45,791 nt of DNA from Alphaproteobacteria bacterium MedPE-SWcel (GTDB taxonomy: Bacteria > Pseudomonadota > Alphaproteobacteria > Rhodobacterales > Rhodobacteraceae): NCBI GenBank assembly GCA_001874255.1, contig MPDC01000029.1:1-45791 (forward strand), in the 5' to 3' direction. Of the stretch, positions 27,495-38,032 are shown one piece after another; the first letter of the stretch is position 1; the number at the start of each line of letters is the position of its first letter. The notes beneath the pieces are model-generated. The model saw only the letters and a list, made by a program, of their open reading frames with translations. It had not been told where the DNA came from and searched no databases. Made by a program: the position numbers and the translations under genes.

Positions 27495-28424
27495 TTACCT
27501 CTCCAGCAGCCTGCGCCAGCTGGCCGGCGTATGTCCGGCCACCCCGCGAAAGACCTTGGTGAAATGCGACTGGTCCGAGAACCCAAGCCGGGCTGCGATT
27601 TCAGCAACGCTCAGATCCGTATCCCGCAACAACCGCTGTGCCGTGTTGATCCGCTGCTGCTTTTGCCACCGGATCGGGGTCTGGCCGGTGGTATTCTTGA
27701 ACACATGCGCGAACCAGCTCTCTGACAATCCGACCAGACGTGACATCTCGGCGATGGACATCCGATGCGCGCCGCGCTTGTCGAAGCCCGCCTTCAGCTT
27801 CATCATCTGGTTCTCGGTCAGCCGCCCGGTCCCCTGCGGCGGCCGGTGCAGCTCGGCGTTCAACGCTGCGACCACCATCGCCCCCGCGAGCGTCTCGAAA
27901 TACAAATCATCATGGAGCGGATCGGAGATCTCGGAAATCAGCAGCTTGGCCAAAGCCTCGACCTGCGGTGAGCCGTGACCTTCGATCAACCGGCCGATCA
28001 GATCGTCAACGGCATCGTCACCGAGAGAGGGCGCCAGCAATTGGCGCAACCAGCTGACATCAAAATGAAGATCCAGATGACGAAAGGCCAGCTCCGCACT
28101 GAAATAGCTGCTCAGGGATTGTCCTGCGGGCACAAACAGAGCCTGCGGAACCGATCGTCCGACCCGGGCTGGCTCGTCATAGCCCTCGCATATCTTCACC
28201 CCGGACATATCATCGAGAAACACCATAAGGCGGGGCACATCCGACCAATAGGAGCCATGGGCCCCGACCCGGCTTCTGGCTTGCCAATGGATGCCCAGAA
28301 GGCGTTCGCAATAGCGCCACTTTGCGGGGACGGTGACATCGATCCCCACCGTTTCACCCTGAAAATTCTGAATCAACCCCACCGCTGAGCCTCCGCTGTC
28401 CCTCGTCAATCCACCGATTACCAC
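27495..28424 (-). CDS. AraC-family transcriptional regulator of iron uptake (inferred)
   Basis: The protein has 309 residues from a GTG at 28424; no ATG lies near the expected N-terminus and the ribosome site is weak, so the start is uncertain. The N-terminal 190 residues form a sensor region. The C-terminus has two HTH motifs, with MSIAEMSRLVGLSESWFAHVF and LSVAEIAARLGFSDQSHFTKVFRGVAGHTP regions typical of AraC. Similar regulators next to siderophore receptors (PchR-, YbtA- or RhrA-like) activate uptake when the ferric siderophore enters the cell. Position next to the receptor suggests the same here. Confidence 0.85.
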   Translation of the reverse strand: MVIGGLTRDSGGSAVGLIQNFQGETVGIDVTVPAKWRYCERLLGIHWQARSRVGAHGSYWSDVPRLMVFLDDMSGVKICEGYDEPARVGRSVPQALFVPAGQSLSSYFSAELAFRHLDLHFDVSWLRQLLAPSLGDDAVDDLIGRLIEGHGSPQVEALAKLLISEISDPLHDDLYFETLAGAMVVAALNAELHRPPQGTGRLTENQMMKLKAGFDKRGAHRMSIAEMSRLVGLSESWFAHVFKNTTGQTPIRWQKQQRINTAQRLLRDTDLSVAEIAARLGFSDQSHFTKVFRGVAGHTPASWRRLLER

Positions 28425-28743
28425 TCGGCTGATGGCATGGCTTTCGCACCTGATCTCTTGATCTCAAGACAAGATGGGATGACGGCGAGCTTTCAGCGAA
28501 ACTGCGGTGTGATCGTACAGGGGGCCACGGGAACTGTCCACTTGGCTGAAGAGATTAACTGGACGCACACAGGGCAACACCGTACGGGGCAACACCGTAC
28601 AGGGCAGCTCTGGGCAGGGCGACATTTGTAGACGCATGAAATATGCGGGTATAGGTGCTACGATCTCGCAGACTCCGAATGCCGTGCCCCGATGGCTTCG
28701 GCAGTTTCATCTCCTGCGGCAAAGAACACGACGAAAGGGTGCA
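28425..28743. other. 319-base divergent gap between araC-type and marC-type genes
   Basis: No supported gene was found. A frame at 28437-28631 ends in a low-complexity THTGQHRTGQHRTGQ run created by the short tandem repeat at 28571-28600 and is not considered real. Promoters for the AraC and MarC genes must lie here, but no clear elements are seen. Confidence 0.5.
28571..28600. repeat. Two-copy tandem repeat, 15-base unit
   Basis: AGGGCAACACCGTAC is followed at once by GGGGCAACACCGTAC, and the next bases AGGGCAG begin a third partial copy. It lies in a noncoding gap. Slippage is the simplest explanation. Confidence 0.8.
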
Positions 28744-29424
28744 ATGACACTATTTTCCATCGACTGGGCTCCTCTCATGCGCGAATTCATCACGCTTTTG
28801 GTGGTGATCGACCCGGTCGGAACGATACCGGTCTATCTTTTCGCGGTCGCAAGCGTGCCTGCCCATCTGCACCGCAGGTTCGCTCTGCGGGCCATTGGCA
28901 TTGCAACCCTGGTCCTGCTGGCCTTTCTGGTTGGTGGTCAGGTTGTTCTGGAAACGCTCGGCCTGCGTCTCGGCTCCTTCCAGATCGCCGGAGGCATCAT
29001 CCTGTTCCTCTTCGCGCTTTCGATGATCTTCGGTGTGTCCAAACCACAATCCGAAATCGCAGAGGCCGAGCGCGACCACCTCTCCGGTGCCGTTTTTCCA
29101 CTCGCCATGCCCTCTATCGCCTCGCCCGGGGCGATGCTGGCCATTGTCATCCTGACCGAGAACAGCTCGAATACGCTCACTGAGCAGGCGACGACCGCGG
29201 CGCTGCTGGTGCTCGTGCTGGTCTTGACGCTGGGCCTTCTGCTTGCGGCAAACTTTGTCCATCGGCTGATCGGGGCCACGGGCGCATCGGTTATTTCCCG
29301 GGTCATGGGTATCATTCTCGCGACGATCGCCGTCGACGCCATTCTCGGTGGGTTCAATACCCTCAATATCCTCGACGTCGCCCCTCCCGAGAACCCCAGC
29401 CCATTGAACGAGGTGACAGACTGA
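28744..29424 (+). CDS. MarC-family integral membrane protein
   Basis: The 226-residue protein starts after GAAAGGGTGCA; the frame is open further upstream, but the family begins at MTLFSIDW. Six membrane helices are predicted. Family motifs include VVIDPVGTIPVY near residue 22-33, PLAMPSIASPGAM in the middle and a final helix with GIILATIAVDAILGG. MarC proteins are six-helix inner-membrane proteins of unknown transport role. The former link to antibiotic resistance was not upheld. No operon partner is evident. Confidence 0.88.
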   Translation: MTLFSIDWAPLMREFITLLVVIDPVGTIPVYLFAVASVPAHLHRRFALRAIGIATLVLLAFLVGGQVVLETLGLRLGSFQIAGGIILFLFALSMIFGVSKPQSEIAEAERDHLSGAVFPLAMPSIASPGAMLAIVILTENSSNTLTEQATTAALLVLVLVLTLGLLLAANFVHRLIGATGASVISRVMGIILATIAVDAILGGFNTLNILDVAPPENPSPLNEVTD

Positions 29425-29517
29425 TCCGGCGCTGCCTTTGCTCTTGCCATGGCCCATGCCATCAGTCGCGCCCCCATGCTATCGTCTTCCCAGGCAAAAC
29501 AGCCCGAGGAGGACATG

Positions 29518-29880
29518 ATGGCACCGGCGATTGGGCGGGTCGTGATCTACACCCGAAGAATTGATCAAATGGCAGAGTTCTATTCGCGGCACTTCGGCTT
29601 TGCGGTGCTGCGATCCCCGACCGATCGCATTGTCGAACTCGTGCCGCAGACCTCCGGCTTGACGATTCTCCTGCATCCTGCGGCCGCGAAACAGAAAGAA
29701 GGCCAAGCCTTGGTGAAGCTTGTTTTTGATGTAGACGACGTCGAAGCCTTCTGCGCCGAGGCCCGAACCGAAGGGCTCGAATTCGGGAAGATCCATCAGG
29801 CAGACGGATACTGTTTCGCCAATGCCAAGGACCCGGCCAAGAACTCCATTCAGATCTCGAGCCGCGCCTCTTCGCGGTGA
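29518..29880 (+). CDS. VOC (glyoxalase/bleomycin-resistance fold) protein
   Basis: This small 120-residue protein has one vicinal-oxygen-chelate module pair, with VVIYTRRIDQMAEFYSRHFG at the start and a second half ending in NAKDPAKNSIQIS. The ATG at 29518 is preferred to that at 29515 because it gives a 5-base spacing to GAGGAGG; upstream in-frame sequence overlaps no other gene but is not protein-like. The metal-binding residues cannot be assigned with certainty. The substrate is unknown, and the neighbourhood (MarC, OxyR) gives no clear hint. Confidence 0.75.
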   Translation: MAPAIGRVVIYTRRIDQMAEFYSRHFGFAVLRSPTDRIVELVPQTSGLTILLHPAAAKQKEGQALVKLVFDVDDVEAFCAEARTEGLEFGKIHQADGYCFANAKDPAKNSIQISSRASSR

Positions 29881-29988
29881 TCAGGTGATGCCCGGCTATG
29901 GGGATGATCCGCCTTGATCGCGCGCCGGCAAACGCGCCAAACGCGCCCCGCCTGCGGCAGGAATAGCGCCCCACCCGGGACCGCTGTA

Positions 29989-30912
29989 TCACGAGGGCAG
30001 CAAGTGCTTGTTTTGGGTTCGAAGCTGTTCGGCTGCCAGCCTGACCACCTCGGCGATTTCCATGAGCTGCGGGGCCAGCGGGCTGGTCTTTCGCCAGACC
30101 ATTCCAATGGTGCGACCCGGTTCCTCCCCTTCAAAGCGCGCCAGCGAGACCGGAGCGGATCGGGTTTCGACAGGGACGGCCATCTCGGGAATCAGAGTCA
30201 CGCCGATCCCGGCGCCGACCATTTGAACAAGCGTCGACAAGGAGCTGCCGTCGAGCCCGTCACTGGGAAGCGTGGAGCGGAAGTTGCAGAAGGACACGGC
30301 CTGATCTCTGAAGCAATGCCCCTCTTCCAGCAGCAGGAGCTTCATTTCCCGCATGCCCTCGGGAGAGGGGACCGGCGCCGAGGCCTCCTGCGCGCTGCGA
30401 ACAAGTACGAATTTCTCGTCAAACAATGCCGTTTCCGCGAGGCCCGGTTCCGATACAGGCAGGGCAACAATCGCCGTATCGAGACGACCATCGAGCAGTT
30501 CCGAGATCAGCTTTTGCGTCATCGTTTCGCGGATATGCACGTCCAGCCCGCTATGAGCCGTGTTCAGCCGCTGGATCAGCGTGGGCAGCAAATACGGGGC
30601 AACGGTGGGGATCACGCCGATCCGAAGGCGCCCAACCATGCGGTCCTTGGCCAGTCGCGCCAGATCCCCAAGCTCGTCAACCGCGCGCAGAATATCGCGG
30701 GCCCGATCGGCAAAATCCTGACCAAAGCCCGTCAAACGGACTTGGCGGGCGCTGCGCTCAAACAGCACCACCCCGAGGTTTTCCTCCAGATCCTTGATCT
30801 GTACCGACAGCGCCGGCTGGCTGATCGCGCAGGCGTCGGCCGCCCGACCAAAATGGCCGTGGCGGGTCAGAGCTTCGAAATAGCGGAGCTGTTTGAGCGT
30901 GATATTGATCAT
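29989..30912 (-). CDS. oxyR: Hydrogen peroxide-sensing LysR regulator OxyR
   Basis: The 307-residue LysR protein has an N-terminal HTH (about 18-40) and an effector domain carrying EEGHCFRDQAVSFC. C200 and C209 correspond to the redox pair C199/C208 of E. coli OxyR, which form a disulfide on oxidation by peroxide. That pair and the divergent katG gene make the identification firm. The ATG at 30912 is the natural start although no good ribosome site is visible. It should activate katG across the 175-base intergenic region and repress itself. Confidence 0.93.
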   Translation of the reverse strand: MINITLKQLRYFEALTRHGHFGRAADACAISQPALSVQIKDLEENLGVVLFERSARQVRLTGFGQDFADRARDILRAVDELGDLARLAKDRMVGRLRIGVIPTVAPYLLPTLIQRLNTAHSGLDVHIRETMTQKLISELLDGRLDTAIVALPVSEPGLAETALFDEKFVLVRSAQEASAPVPSPEGMREMKLLLLEEGHCFRDQAVSFCNFRSTLPSDGLDGSSLSTLVQMVGAGIGVTLIPEMAVPVETRSAPVSLARFEGEEPGRTIGMVWRKTSPLAPQLMEIAEVVRLAAEQLRTQNKHLLPS

Positions 30913-30960
30913 AGGAAAATCTTATCGCGACCATCAAAAAATGCAACTTAGAATAATTCT
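30911..30960. promoter_or_regulatory. oxyR-katG divergent control region, candidate OxyR sites
   Basis: ATAG-N7-TTAT occurs at 30911-30925, resembling half of the OxyR pattern ATAG-N7-CTAT, but the next half-site is poor. A separate inverted repeat AGAATAATTCT lies at 30950-30960. Either could be part of the OxyR footprint; the evidence is modest. Confidence 0.35.
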
Positions 30961-30991
30961 GAATTGTTGTTACACAGGTCAGCGAGAGTAG

Positions 30992-33301
<2,310 letters not shown>

Positions 33302-33327
33302 TCGCTGCCAGACACTGAAGCAAAGAA

Positions 33328-33355
33328 AGGCGCCGCATCCCGCGGCGCCTTTTTT
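33328..33355 (+). terminator. Rho-independent terminator of katG
   Basis: A perfect 9-bp stem AGGCGCCGC / GCGGCGCCT with a 5-base loop is followed at once by a run of T (33350-33355). It lies 26 bases after the katG stop and is the clearest intrinsic terminator in the window. Confidence 0.93.
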
Positions 33356-33394
33356 ATGTCACCCAGCCGATACGCCAATATGTCACCCGGCCGA
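33356..33394. repeat. Imperfect 15-base direct repeat at the thiolase end
   Basis: ATGTCACCCAGCCGA (33356-33370) and ATGTCACCCGGCCGA (33380-33394) are 24 bases apart and differ at one base. The second copy covers the stop codon of the thiolase-like gene, so the tail may have been duplicated. Confidence 0.7.
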
Positions 33395-34492
33395 CGCCTC
33401 AAGAAGCGCGGCTGTGCCGATCCCGCCCGCTGCGGCGATCGCGGCCAGCGCCGGCCCGTCGCCGGGGCGCAGGGCGTGAAATAATTTCACCGCCAGAATC
33501 GCGCCCGAGGCCCCGACAGGATGGCCCTGCGCCAAAGCGCCACCGGCCGGATTGACAATATCGGAGGCCAGCCCGGCCCCCGCACTGCAGGCCAAGGCCT
33601 GAACGGCAAAGGCCTCCATGATCTCGGCGCGGTGCAGATCGGACGGCACAAGCGACTGGCGGGACAGCACGGATTGAACGGCAGCAACAGGGGCGATCCC
33701 GGGCTGTTCAGGATCGGCCCCCAGCGTCACGCCCTGCACCAGCCGCAGCCCCGCCCGGCCAAGACGCGCCGCGATCCGGTCACTGACAATCACGACAAGG
33801 GCGGCCGCATCTGCGGCAACCGCCATATTGGCCGCCGTGATGTCTCCGGCGACCTGTCGCGCGAGGGCACAATGGCGCGGTGTCAGATCGCGGGTAAAAG
33901 CATCCTCGCAGATGCCGTCTATTGGCACGATCTCGGCCCTGCGCTCTGCAGGATGGGACCGTGCATACGCGTGGCTGCGTTGGGCCCAGGCATCCTGTTT
34001 GGTGCGGCTGATGCCCAGCGCCCGACCCAGTCGATCCGCAGCTTTTGCCATATCCGGATCGCGGTCCGCCCATGGGGTGAACCGGGCCTGATCATAGGGC
34101 TCCGGAGGGCGGCCATCGGCAAAGGTACGGGCACGCTCCGGGCGGCGGGAATAGCTCTCGGCACCACCGGCGATCACCACATCGTGCAGCCCCTGTTCGA
34201 TCAGCGCATGTCCGAGCAGGATTGCATCCAGCCCGCCTGCGCATTGCCGGTCAATGCTCAGCCCCGCCACGCGCTCCGGCAGGCCACTGGCCAACGCGGC
34301 AATCCGCGCCGGATTGCCGCCCCCGCCAAGGGCGTTGGACAGGATGACCTCGCCAACGTCATCCGGGCCGATCCCGGCATCCGCGAGGCAGGCCGCGACA
34401 ACAGGTGCTGCCAGCTCATGCGGCTCCATTGCTGCAAAGCCGCCGCCTCTGGGCACGACGGCAGTGCGGCGGGCGGCGATTATCAGGGGCAT
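33383..34492 (-). CDS. Thiolase-like protein lacking the C-terminal catalytic Cys
   Basis: This 369-residue thiolase-fold protein keeps the acyl-accepting C84 (DRQCAGGLDA) and H324 (GGALAQGHPVGASG). The usual C-terminal CxG motif reads AIAAAGGIGTAAL, with Ala353 where the proton-shuttling Cys should be, and the NEAFA motif reads MEAFA. Normal biosynthetic or degradative thiolysis is therefore doubtful; an acyl transferase or decarboxylative condensation role is possible. The start ATG at 34492 follows GCGGAAGA and overlaps the end of the AMP-ligase gene by 10 bases, so the two are coupled. No other fatty-acid oxidation genes lie nearby. It is somewhat shorter than typical thiolases (about 390). 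Confidence 0.75.
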   Translation of the reverse strand: MPLIIAARRTAVVPRGGGFAAMEPHELAAPVVAACLADAGIGPDDVGEVILSNALGGGGNPARIAALASGLPERVAGLSIDRQCAGGLDAILLGHALIEQGLHDVVIAGGAESYSRRPERARTFADGRPPEPYDQARFTPWADRDPDMAKAADRLGRALGISRTKQDAWAQRSHAYARSHPAERRAEIVPIDGICEDAFTRDLTPRHCALARQVAGDITAANMAVAADAAALVVIVSDRIAARLGRAGLRLVQGVTLGADPEQPGIAPVAAVQSVLSRQSLVPSDLHRAEIMEAFAVQALACSAGAGLASDIVNPAGGALAQGHPVGASGAILAVKLFHALRPGDGPALAAIAAAGGIGTAALLEASAG

Positions 34493-35646
34493 TCTTCCGC
34501 CTGCAACAGTCTGGTGAGGGTCAACAAGTCCGGCTTCCCTGCCGCCAGCATCGGGATCAGGGGGACCGATCTGATGTCCTTCGGCACCGCATGATCGCCG
34601 ATATGGTGCCGACAGAGCTGGCGCATCTGGCCGATCTCCGCCCGCCCCTGCACAAGCACCACGATCCGATGTCCGCGCATCGGATCCGGCAGGGCAAGGG
34701 CAACTGCGCACTCGACTCCCTTGACGCCCATCAGCAGGCTTTCGATCTCTTCCGGAAAGACATTCCGGTCGGCGACGGTCACCATCCGATTGCGCCGCCC
34801 TTTGGGAAAGAGGTTGCCCGCGGAATCGAGGCGCCCCATTTCACCGATGGTCAGCCAGCCATCCTGCCAGCGGGTCTCCGTGCTGCTGCCCTCTGCGTAG
34901 CCATCAAAGAGATAGGGGCTGCGCAGCCAGATCTCGCCGACGCCGGTGGCATCGGGGTCGGCAATGCGGATCTCGACGCCGGGATAGGCTCGACCCACCG
35001 ACCCGGGCGGCGTCGCGCCATCGGACAGGGTGATGTAGCTCGTTTCTGACGCGCCGAAGATCTCGTGCAGGTCGGCGCTTGGAAACAGGGCCTCCAATGC
35101 GCCTCTGAGGTCTTCGTCCAGTTTGCCGCCGGAAGAGAAAATCAAGCGGACGGTCGGCAGAGGGCTGCCATCAGCGGCACGCAGCAGAAGCCGGAATTGG
35201 GCAGGCGTGGCATATAGGACCGTCGCCCCCAGCCTCGCCAACCCAGTGATTTGCTTGCGCGGCCCCACCCCGCCCAGCATCGCGAGATCAGCGCCGACGT
35301 GGCAGGCGAAGACGGCGGCGAACAGGGTCAGCGAATGCGACAGGGTGCCAAGGCTCGCGACGACATCCGTTTCGCCAAGGCCAAATACCCGCCGGTCCAT
35401 GTCAAAGCTGCGGATCCAGCTTGCCGGTGTGCGGCGGATGGTCTTTGCATATCCGGTCGAGCCGGAGCTCTGACAATAGAGCCACTGTTCAGCCTCGGAA
35501 ATGGCGGCTATGGGCCTGTCGCCCGGCTGCGCCAGAATGGATTTTCCGCTCAGCAGGGCATGGGTCAGCTCGCTCAACCCGACACCCCCGGGGGTTCGGA
35601 TTTCCGTATGCGGCGAGAGCTGAAACCGGGCGTTGTGCGATGTCAT
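34483..35646 (-). CDS. Short AMP-forming acyl-CoA synthetase-like ligase
   Basis: From the ATG at 35646 the protein has 387 residues, well below the usual 500 or more of the family. The motifs present are the phosphate loop SSGSTGYAKT, FGASETS, the GWLTIGEMGRLD Asp motif, and a late GKPDLLTL with the catalytic Lys. The part normally preceding the phosphate loop is nearly absent, so the N-terminal subdomain is truncated. The frame is open to 35745, but that would run into the RpiR gene end. Coupling to the thiolase suggests that the ligase activates an acid for it. The substrate is unknown. Confidence 0.75.
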   Translation of the reverse strand: MTSHNARFQLSPHTEIRTPGGVGLSELTHALLSGKSILAQPGDRPIAAISEAEQWLYCQSSGSTGYAKTIRRTPASWIRSFDMDRRVFGLGETDVVASLGTLSHSLTLFAAVFACHVGADLAMLGGVGPRKQITGLARLGATVLYATPAQFRLLLRAADGSPLPTVRLIFSSGGKLDEDLRGALEALFPSADLHEIFGASETSYITLSDGATPPGSVGRAYPGVEIRIADPDATGVGEIWLRSPYLFDGYAEGSSTETRWQDGWLTIGEMGRLDSAGNLFPKGRRNRMVTVADRNVFPEEIESLLMGVKGVECAVALALPDPMRGHRIVVLVQGRAEIGQMRQLCRHHIGDHAVPKDIRSVPLIPMLAAGKPDLLTLTRLLQAEECP

Positions 35647-35710
35647 ATACGGATCCGCAGAGAGTGTGTCGGCGCAGAACCTAGCCTGCCTGCTCAGCCG
35701 GGAACAGGCC

Positions 35711-36568
35711 TCATGTGAATTTGCGAAACAGCCGCGTGCGGTCAAAAGCCGCTTCCAATTCGTCGGTCCGCGCTTTGACGGTCTCCCAATGGTCTTCCTG
35801 GATCTTGGCGATCATGCTCTCCACCAACAGCAGGAGCGCGACACCGGAATCCCAGGCCGACGGCACTGCGATACGCGCGGCAAAGGTGTATTTGGCCAGC
35901 TTCTGGATCGGCGAGCGCCATTGATCCGTGAACAGCACCACGCGAACGCCGCGCTCATGCGCCATTTCCGCCAGCAGCAGCGTCGCATTCTCGTAGCGGC
36001 GAATGTCAAAAAGGATCAGCGTGTCACCGGGAAGCAAATCCAGCACGGAGTGCGTCCAGGACGCGCGGGGCGGGATCATGAACACATCGCGGCGGATCAT
36101 CTGAAGGTGCAGATAGAAGGATTGCGCCAATGTACCGCTGAGCCGCCCGCCGGCGATGTGGACCCGATGGCTGGTGTCCGCCAGCAGCGCGCATAGGGTG
36201 TCGAACTCTGCGAGGTTCACGTTTTCAAGCGTCGCCCTGATGTTGTCATACACACCGACTGCATAGCGATTGAGCATATGCGCCTCCGGCAGGGCCGGGG
36301 CCTGCTCGGCACGTTTCTCCACCGGGTTGGAGATTATTTCACGCAGCTCCTCCCTGAGGGCATATTGGAACTCCGGGTAGCCTGAAAATCCCAGTTTCTG
36401 CACCATACGCGCGACGGTCGGCGTAGACACCTCGGCCAGATCTGCCAGCTCGGTGATACTCCCAAGGCCCGGAATCGGATAGTTGTCGAGAATGGCAGCC
36501 GCCAACTGTCGCTCGGCGCGGGTCAGCTCCGGCTCGCGTGATTTCAGTTTCTCGGCAATCGTCGGCAT
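35711..36568 (-). CDS. RpiR/MurR-family transcriptional regulator
   Basis: The 285-residue protein has an N-terminal HTH_6 domain (about 1-75, with ITELADLAEVSTPTVARMVQKLGFSGYPEF-type features) and a C-terminal SIS domain (about 120-260) that would bind a phosphosugar or similar ligand. The start ATG at 36568 follows GCAGGAGGG; the frame is open to 36730 but would overlap the divergent gene. It faces the N-formylglutamate amidohydrolase-TRAP operon across 115 bases, and also heads the ligase-thiolase pair. It probably controls the divergent operon, perhaps through the site at 36622. Confidence 0.85.
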   Translation of the reverse strand: MPTIAEKLKSREPELTRAERQLAAAILDNYPIPGLGSITELADLAEVSTPTVARMVQKLGFSGYPEFQYALREELREIISNPVEKRAEQAPALPEAHMLNRYAVGVYDNIRATLENVNLAEFDTLCALLADTSHRVHIAGGRLSGTLAQSFYLHLQMIRRDVFMIPPRASWTHSVLDLLPGDTLILFDIRRYENATLLLAEMAHERGVRVVLFTDQWRSPIQKLAKYTFAARIAVPSAWDSGVALLLLVESMIAKIQEDHWETVKARTDELEAAFDRTRLFRKFT

Positions 36569-36621
36569 GCACCTGCCCTCCTGCGCAGATTTTCTACACA
36601 TTATTACAGGCCGCCATGTGA

Positions 36622-36637
36622 TGAAAGAATTTTTACA
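36622..36637. promoter_or_regulatory. Candidate RpiR-type operator
   Basis: TGAAAGAATTTTTACA is an imperfect palindrome (12 of 16 positions symmetric) lying between the RpiR gene and the divergent operon. Its shape resembles that of HexR sites (TGTAAT-WWW-ATTACA), HexR being an RpiR-family member. A TTGACA at 36647 could be the -35 element of the rightward promoter. Confidence 0.35.
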
Positions 36638-36683
36638 GAAAACATATTGACAGCGGCAAGGTGACTGAAGAGCATACGACATT

Positions 36684-37448
36684 ATGAGCACTGATACCCT
36701 TGTTGCGTCGTTTGGTCCTGCCTTTGCCAAAACCCCCTCTGCCGCCGATGCGGAGGTGATTGTCGTGTGTGAGCACGCCTCGAATTGGATTCCGCCCGAT
36801 CTGAACGGCCTCGGACTGGCTGCAGCGGCGCGCGAGAGTCATATCGCCTGGGACCCCGGCGCTTTGGGCGTGTCCCGCCACCTGGCCGAACGACTGAGCG
36901 CGCCGATGGTCGAGGGATGCATTTCCCGTCTGGTCTACGACCTGAACCGCCCACCGGAGTCACCGACCGCCATCCCGCCCGTCTCCGAGATTTTTGACGT
37001 TCCAGGCAACCGGAACCTCTCGGATGCGGCGCGCAAGATGCGGGTAGAGGCGGTATACACACCGTTCCGCGCCGCCCTCGAAGAGGAAATCCAACGGCGG
37101 CGCACGGCACTGCGCCTGATGGTCACCGTGCATAGTTTCACCCCGGTCTACAACGGCGAGAACCGGGCCGTGGAGCTGGGACTGTTGCATGGGCGCGATG
37201 ACCGGTTCGCCCGCGCGATGCTGGCGCGGCGCCCCTCGGACAACAGCTGGAACGTGCAGCTCAACGCACCCTATAGCGCCTCCGACGGCGTGGCGCATAC
37301 GTTGGATCTGCATGGGTGTGATAACGGATTGCTGAACGTTATGTTGGAAATCCGCAACGACCTGATTGCGACAGAGCATCAGCAACAGAGCTGGGCGGCA
37401 GCGCTTGCGCCCTGGATACAGGCCACCCTCAAGGAGGCATTTGCATGA
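36684..37448 (+). CDS. N-formylglutamate amidohydrolase-family protein
   Basis: This 254-residue HutG-like zinc amidohydrolase has the family start VVCEHASNWIPP (about 27-38), HIAWDPGALGVSRHLAERL, the basic YDLNRP motif and VTVHSFTPV with a likely metal His. Classical HutG cleaves N-formylglutamate in histidine degradation, but no hut genes are present here. In this operon it is followed by a TRAP transporter, a glutamine-synthetase-like ligase and two dehydrogenases. Its role could therefore be hydrolysis of a gamma-glutamyl amide at the end of that route. No good ribosome site precedes the ATG, so the message may be nearly leaderless. It overlaps the next gene by four bases. Confidence 0.85.
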   Translation: MSTDTLVASFGPAFAKTPSAADAEVIVVCEHASNWIPPDLNGLGLAAAARESHIAWDPGALGVSRHLAERLSAPMVEGCISRLVYDLNRPPESPTAIPPVSEIFDVPGNRNLSDAARKMRVEAVYTPFRAALEEEIQRRRTALRLMVTVHSFTPVYNGENRAVELGLLHGRDDRFARAMLARRPSDNSWNVQLNAPYSASDGVAHTLDLHGCDNGLLNVMLEIRNDLIATEHQQQSWAAALAPWIQATLKEAFA

Positions 37449-38032
37449 TCCGTGCCATGCTGGGATATGTGCGCGTGGTGGATGCGGTGAACTACCGCAT
37501 CGGGCGCGTCATGATGTGGGGACTGTTTGCGATGATGGGGGTCCTGCTGTGGTCTTCCATCTCGAAGACGTTCTTTCTGCCCTCGCTCTGGACGCTGGAA
37601 ATGGCGCAGTTCGCCATGGTCGCCTACTACATCCTCGGCGGGCCATACTCGATCCAGTTGGGTTCCAACGTTCGCATGGATCTATTCTACCACAATTGGA
37701 CCATCCGGCGAAAAGCCTGGTTTGACGCCTTCACCGTGCTGGCGTTGATCATCTACCTTGCGATCCTGTTCTACGGCGGGCTGGGATCTACGGCCTATTC
37801 CCTTGGCTATTGGGGCGATAATCCGTTTGCCTTTTTCTGGGGGCTGCTGACCGGCGCCGAAAGCATCGGACATATCGAGCGCTCCTCGACCGCGTGGCGT
37901 CCCTATGTCTGGCCGATCAAATCCATCATGGTTGTCGGGTTCCTGCTGATGTTGCTGCAGGCCATTTCCGAACTTTTCAAAGACCTCGCCCGCATCCACG
38001 GGCATGACATCCCAAGTGAGCGTGACGCATGA
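37445..38032 (+). CDS. TRAP transporter small permease (DctQ)
   Basis: The 195-residue protein has four predicted membrane segments and the DctQ family region (YILGGPYSIQLGSNVRMDLFYHNW-type, about residues 58-82). It forms the small subunit of a three-part TRAP transporter with the next two genes and uses a sodium or proton gradient, not ATP. Its start overlaps the amidohydrolase stop (ATGA) and its stop overlaps dctM (ATGA). The presence of a long loop (about 125-150) between later helices is common in the larger DctQ proteins. Confidence 0.9.
   Translation: MIRAMLGYVRVVDAVNYRIGRVMMWGLFAMMGVLLWSSISKTFFLPSLWTLEMAQFAMVAYYILGGPYSIQLGSNVRMDLFYHNWTIRRKAWFDAFTVLALIIYLAILFYGGLGSTAYSLGYWGDNPFAFFWGLLTGAESIGHIERSSTAWRPYVWPIKSIMVVGFLLMLLQAISELFKDLARIHGHDIPSERDA

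Noticed and set aside
28437-28631. 64-codon frame with a repeated TGQHR motif
   Set aside because: The repeat is produced by a short noncoding DNA tandem duplication, and there is no ribosome site or family match.
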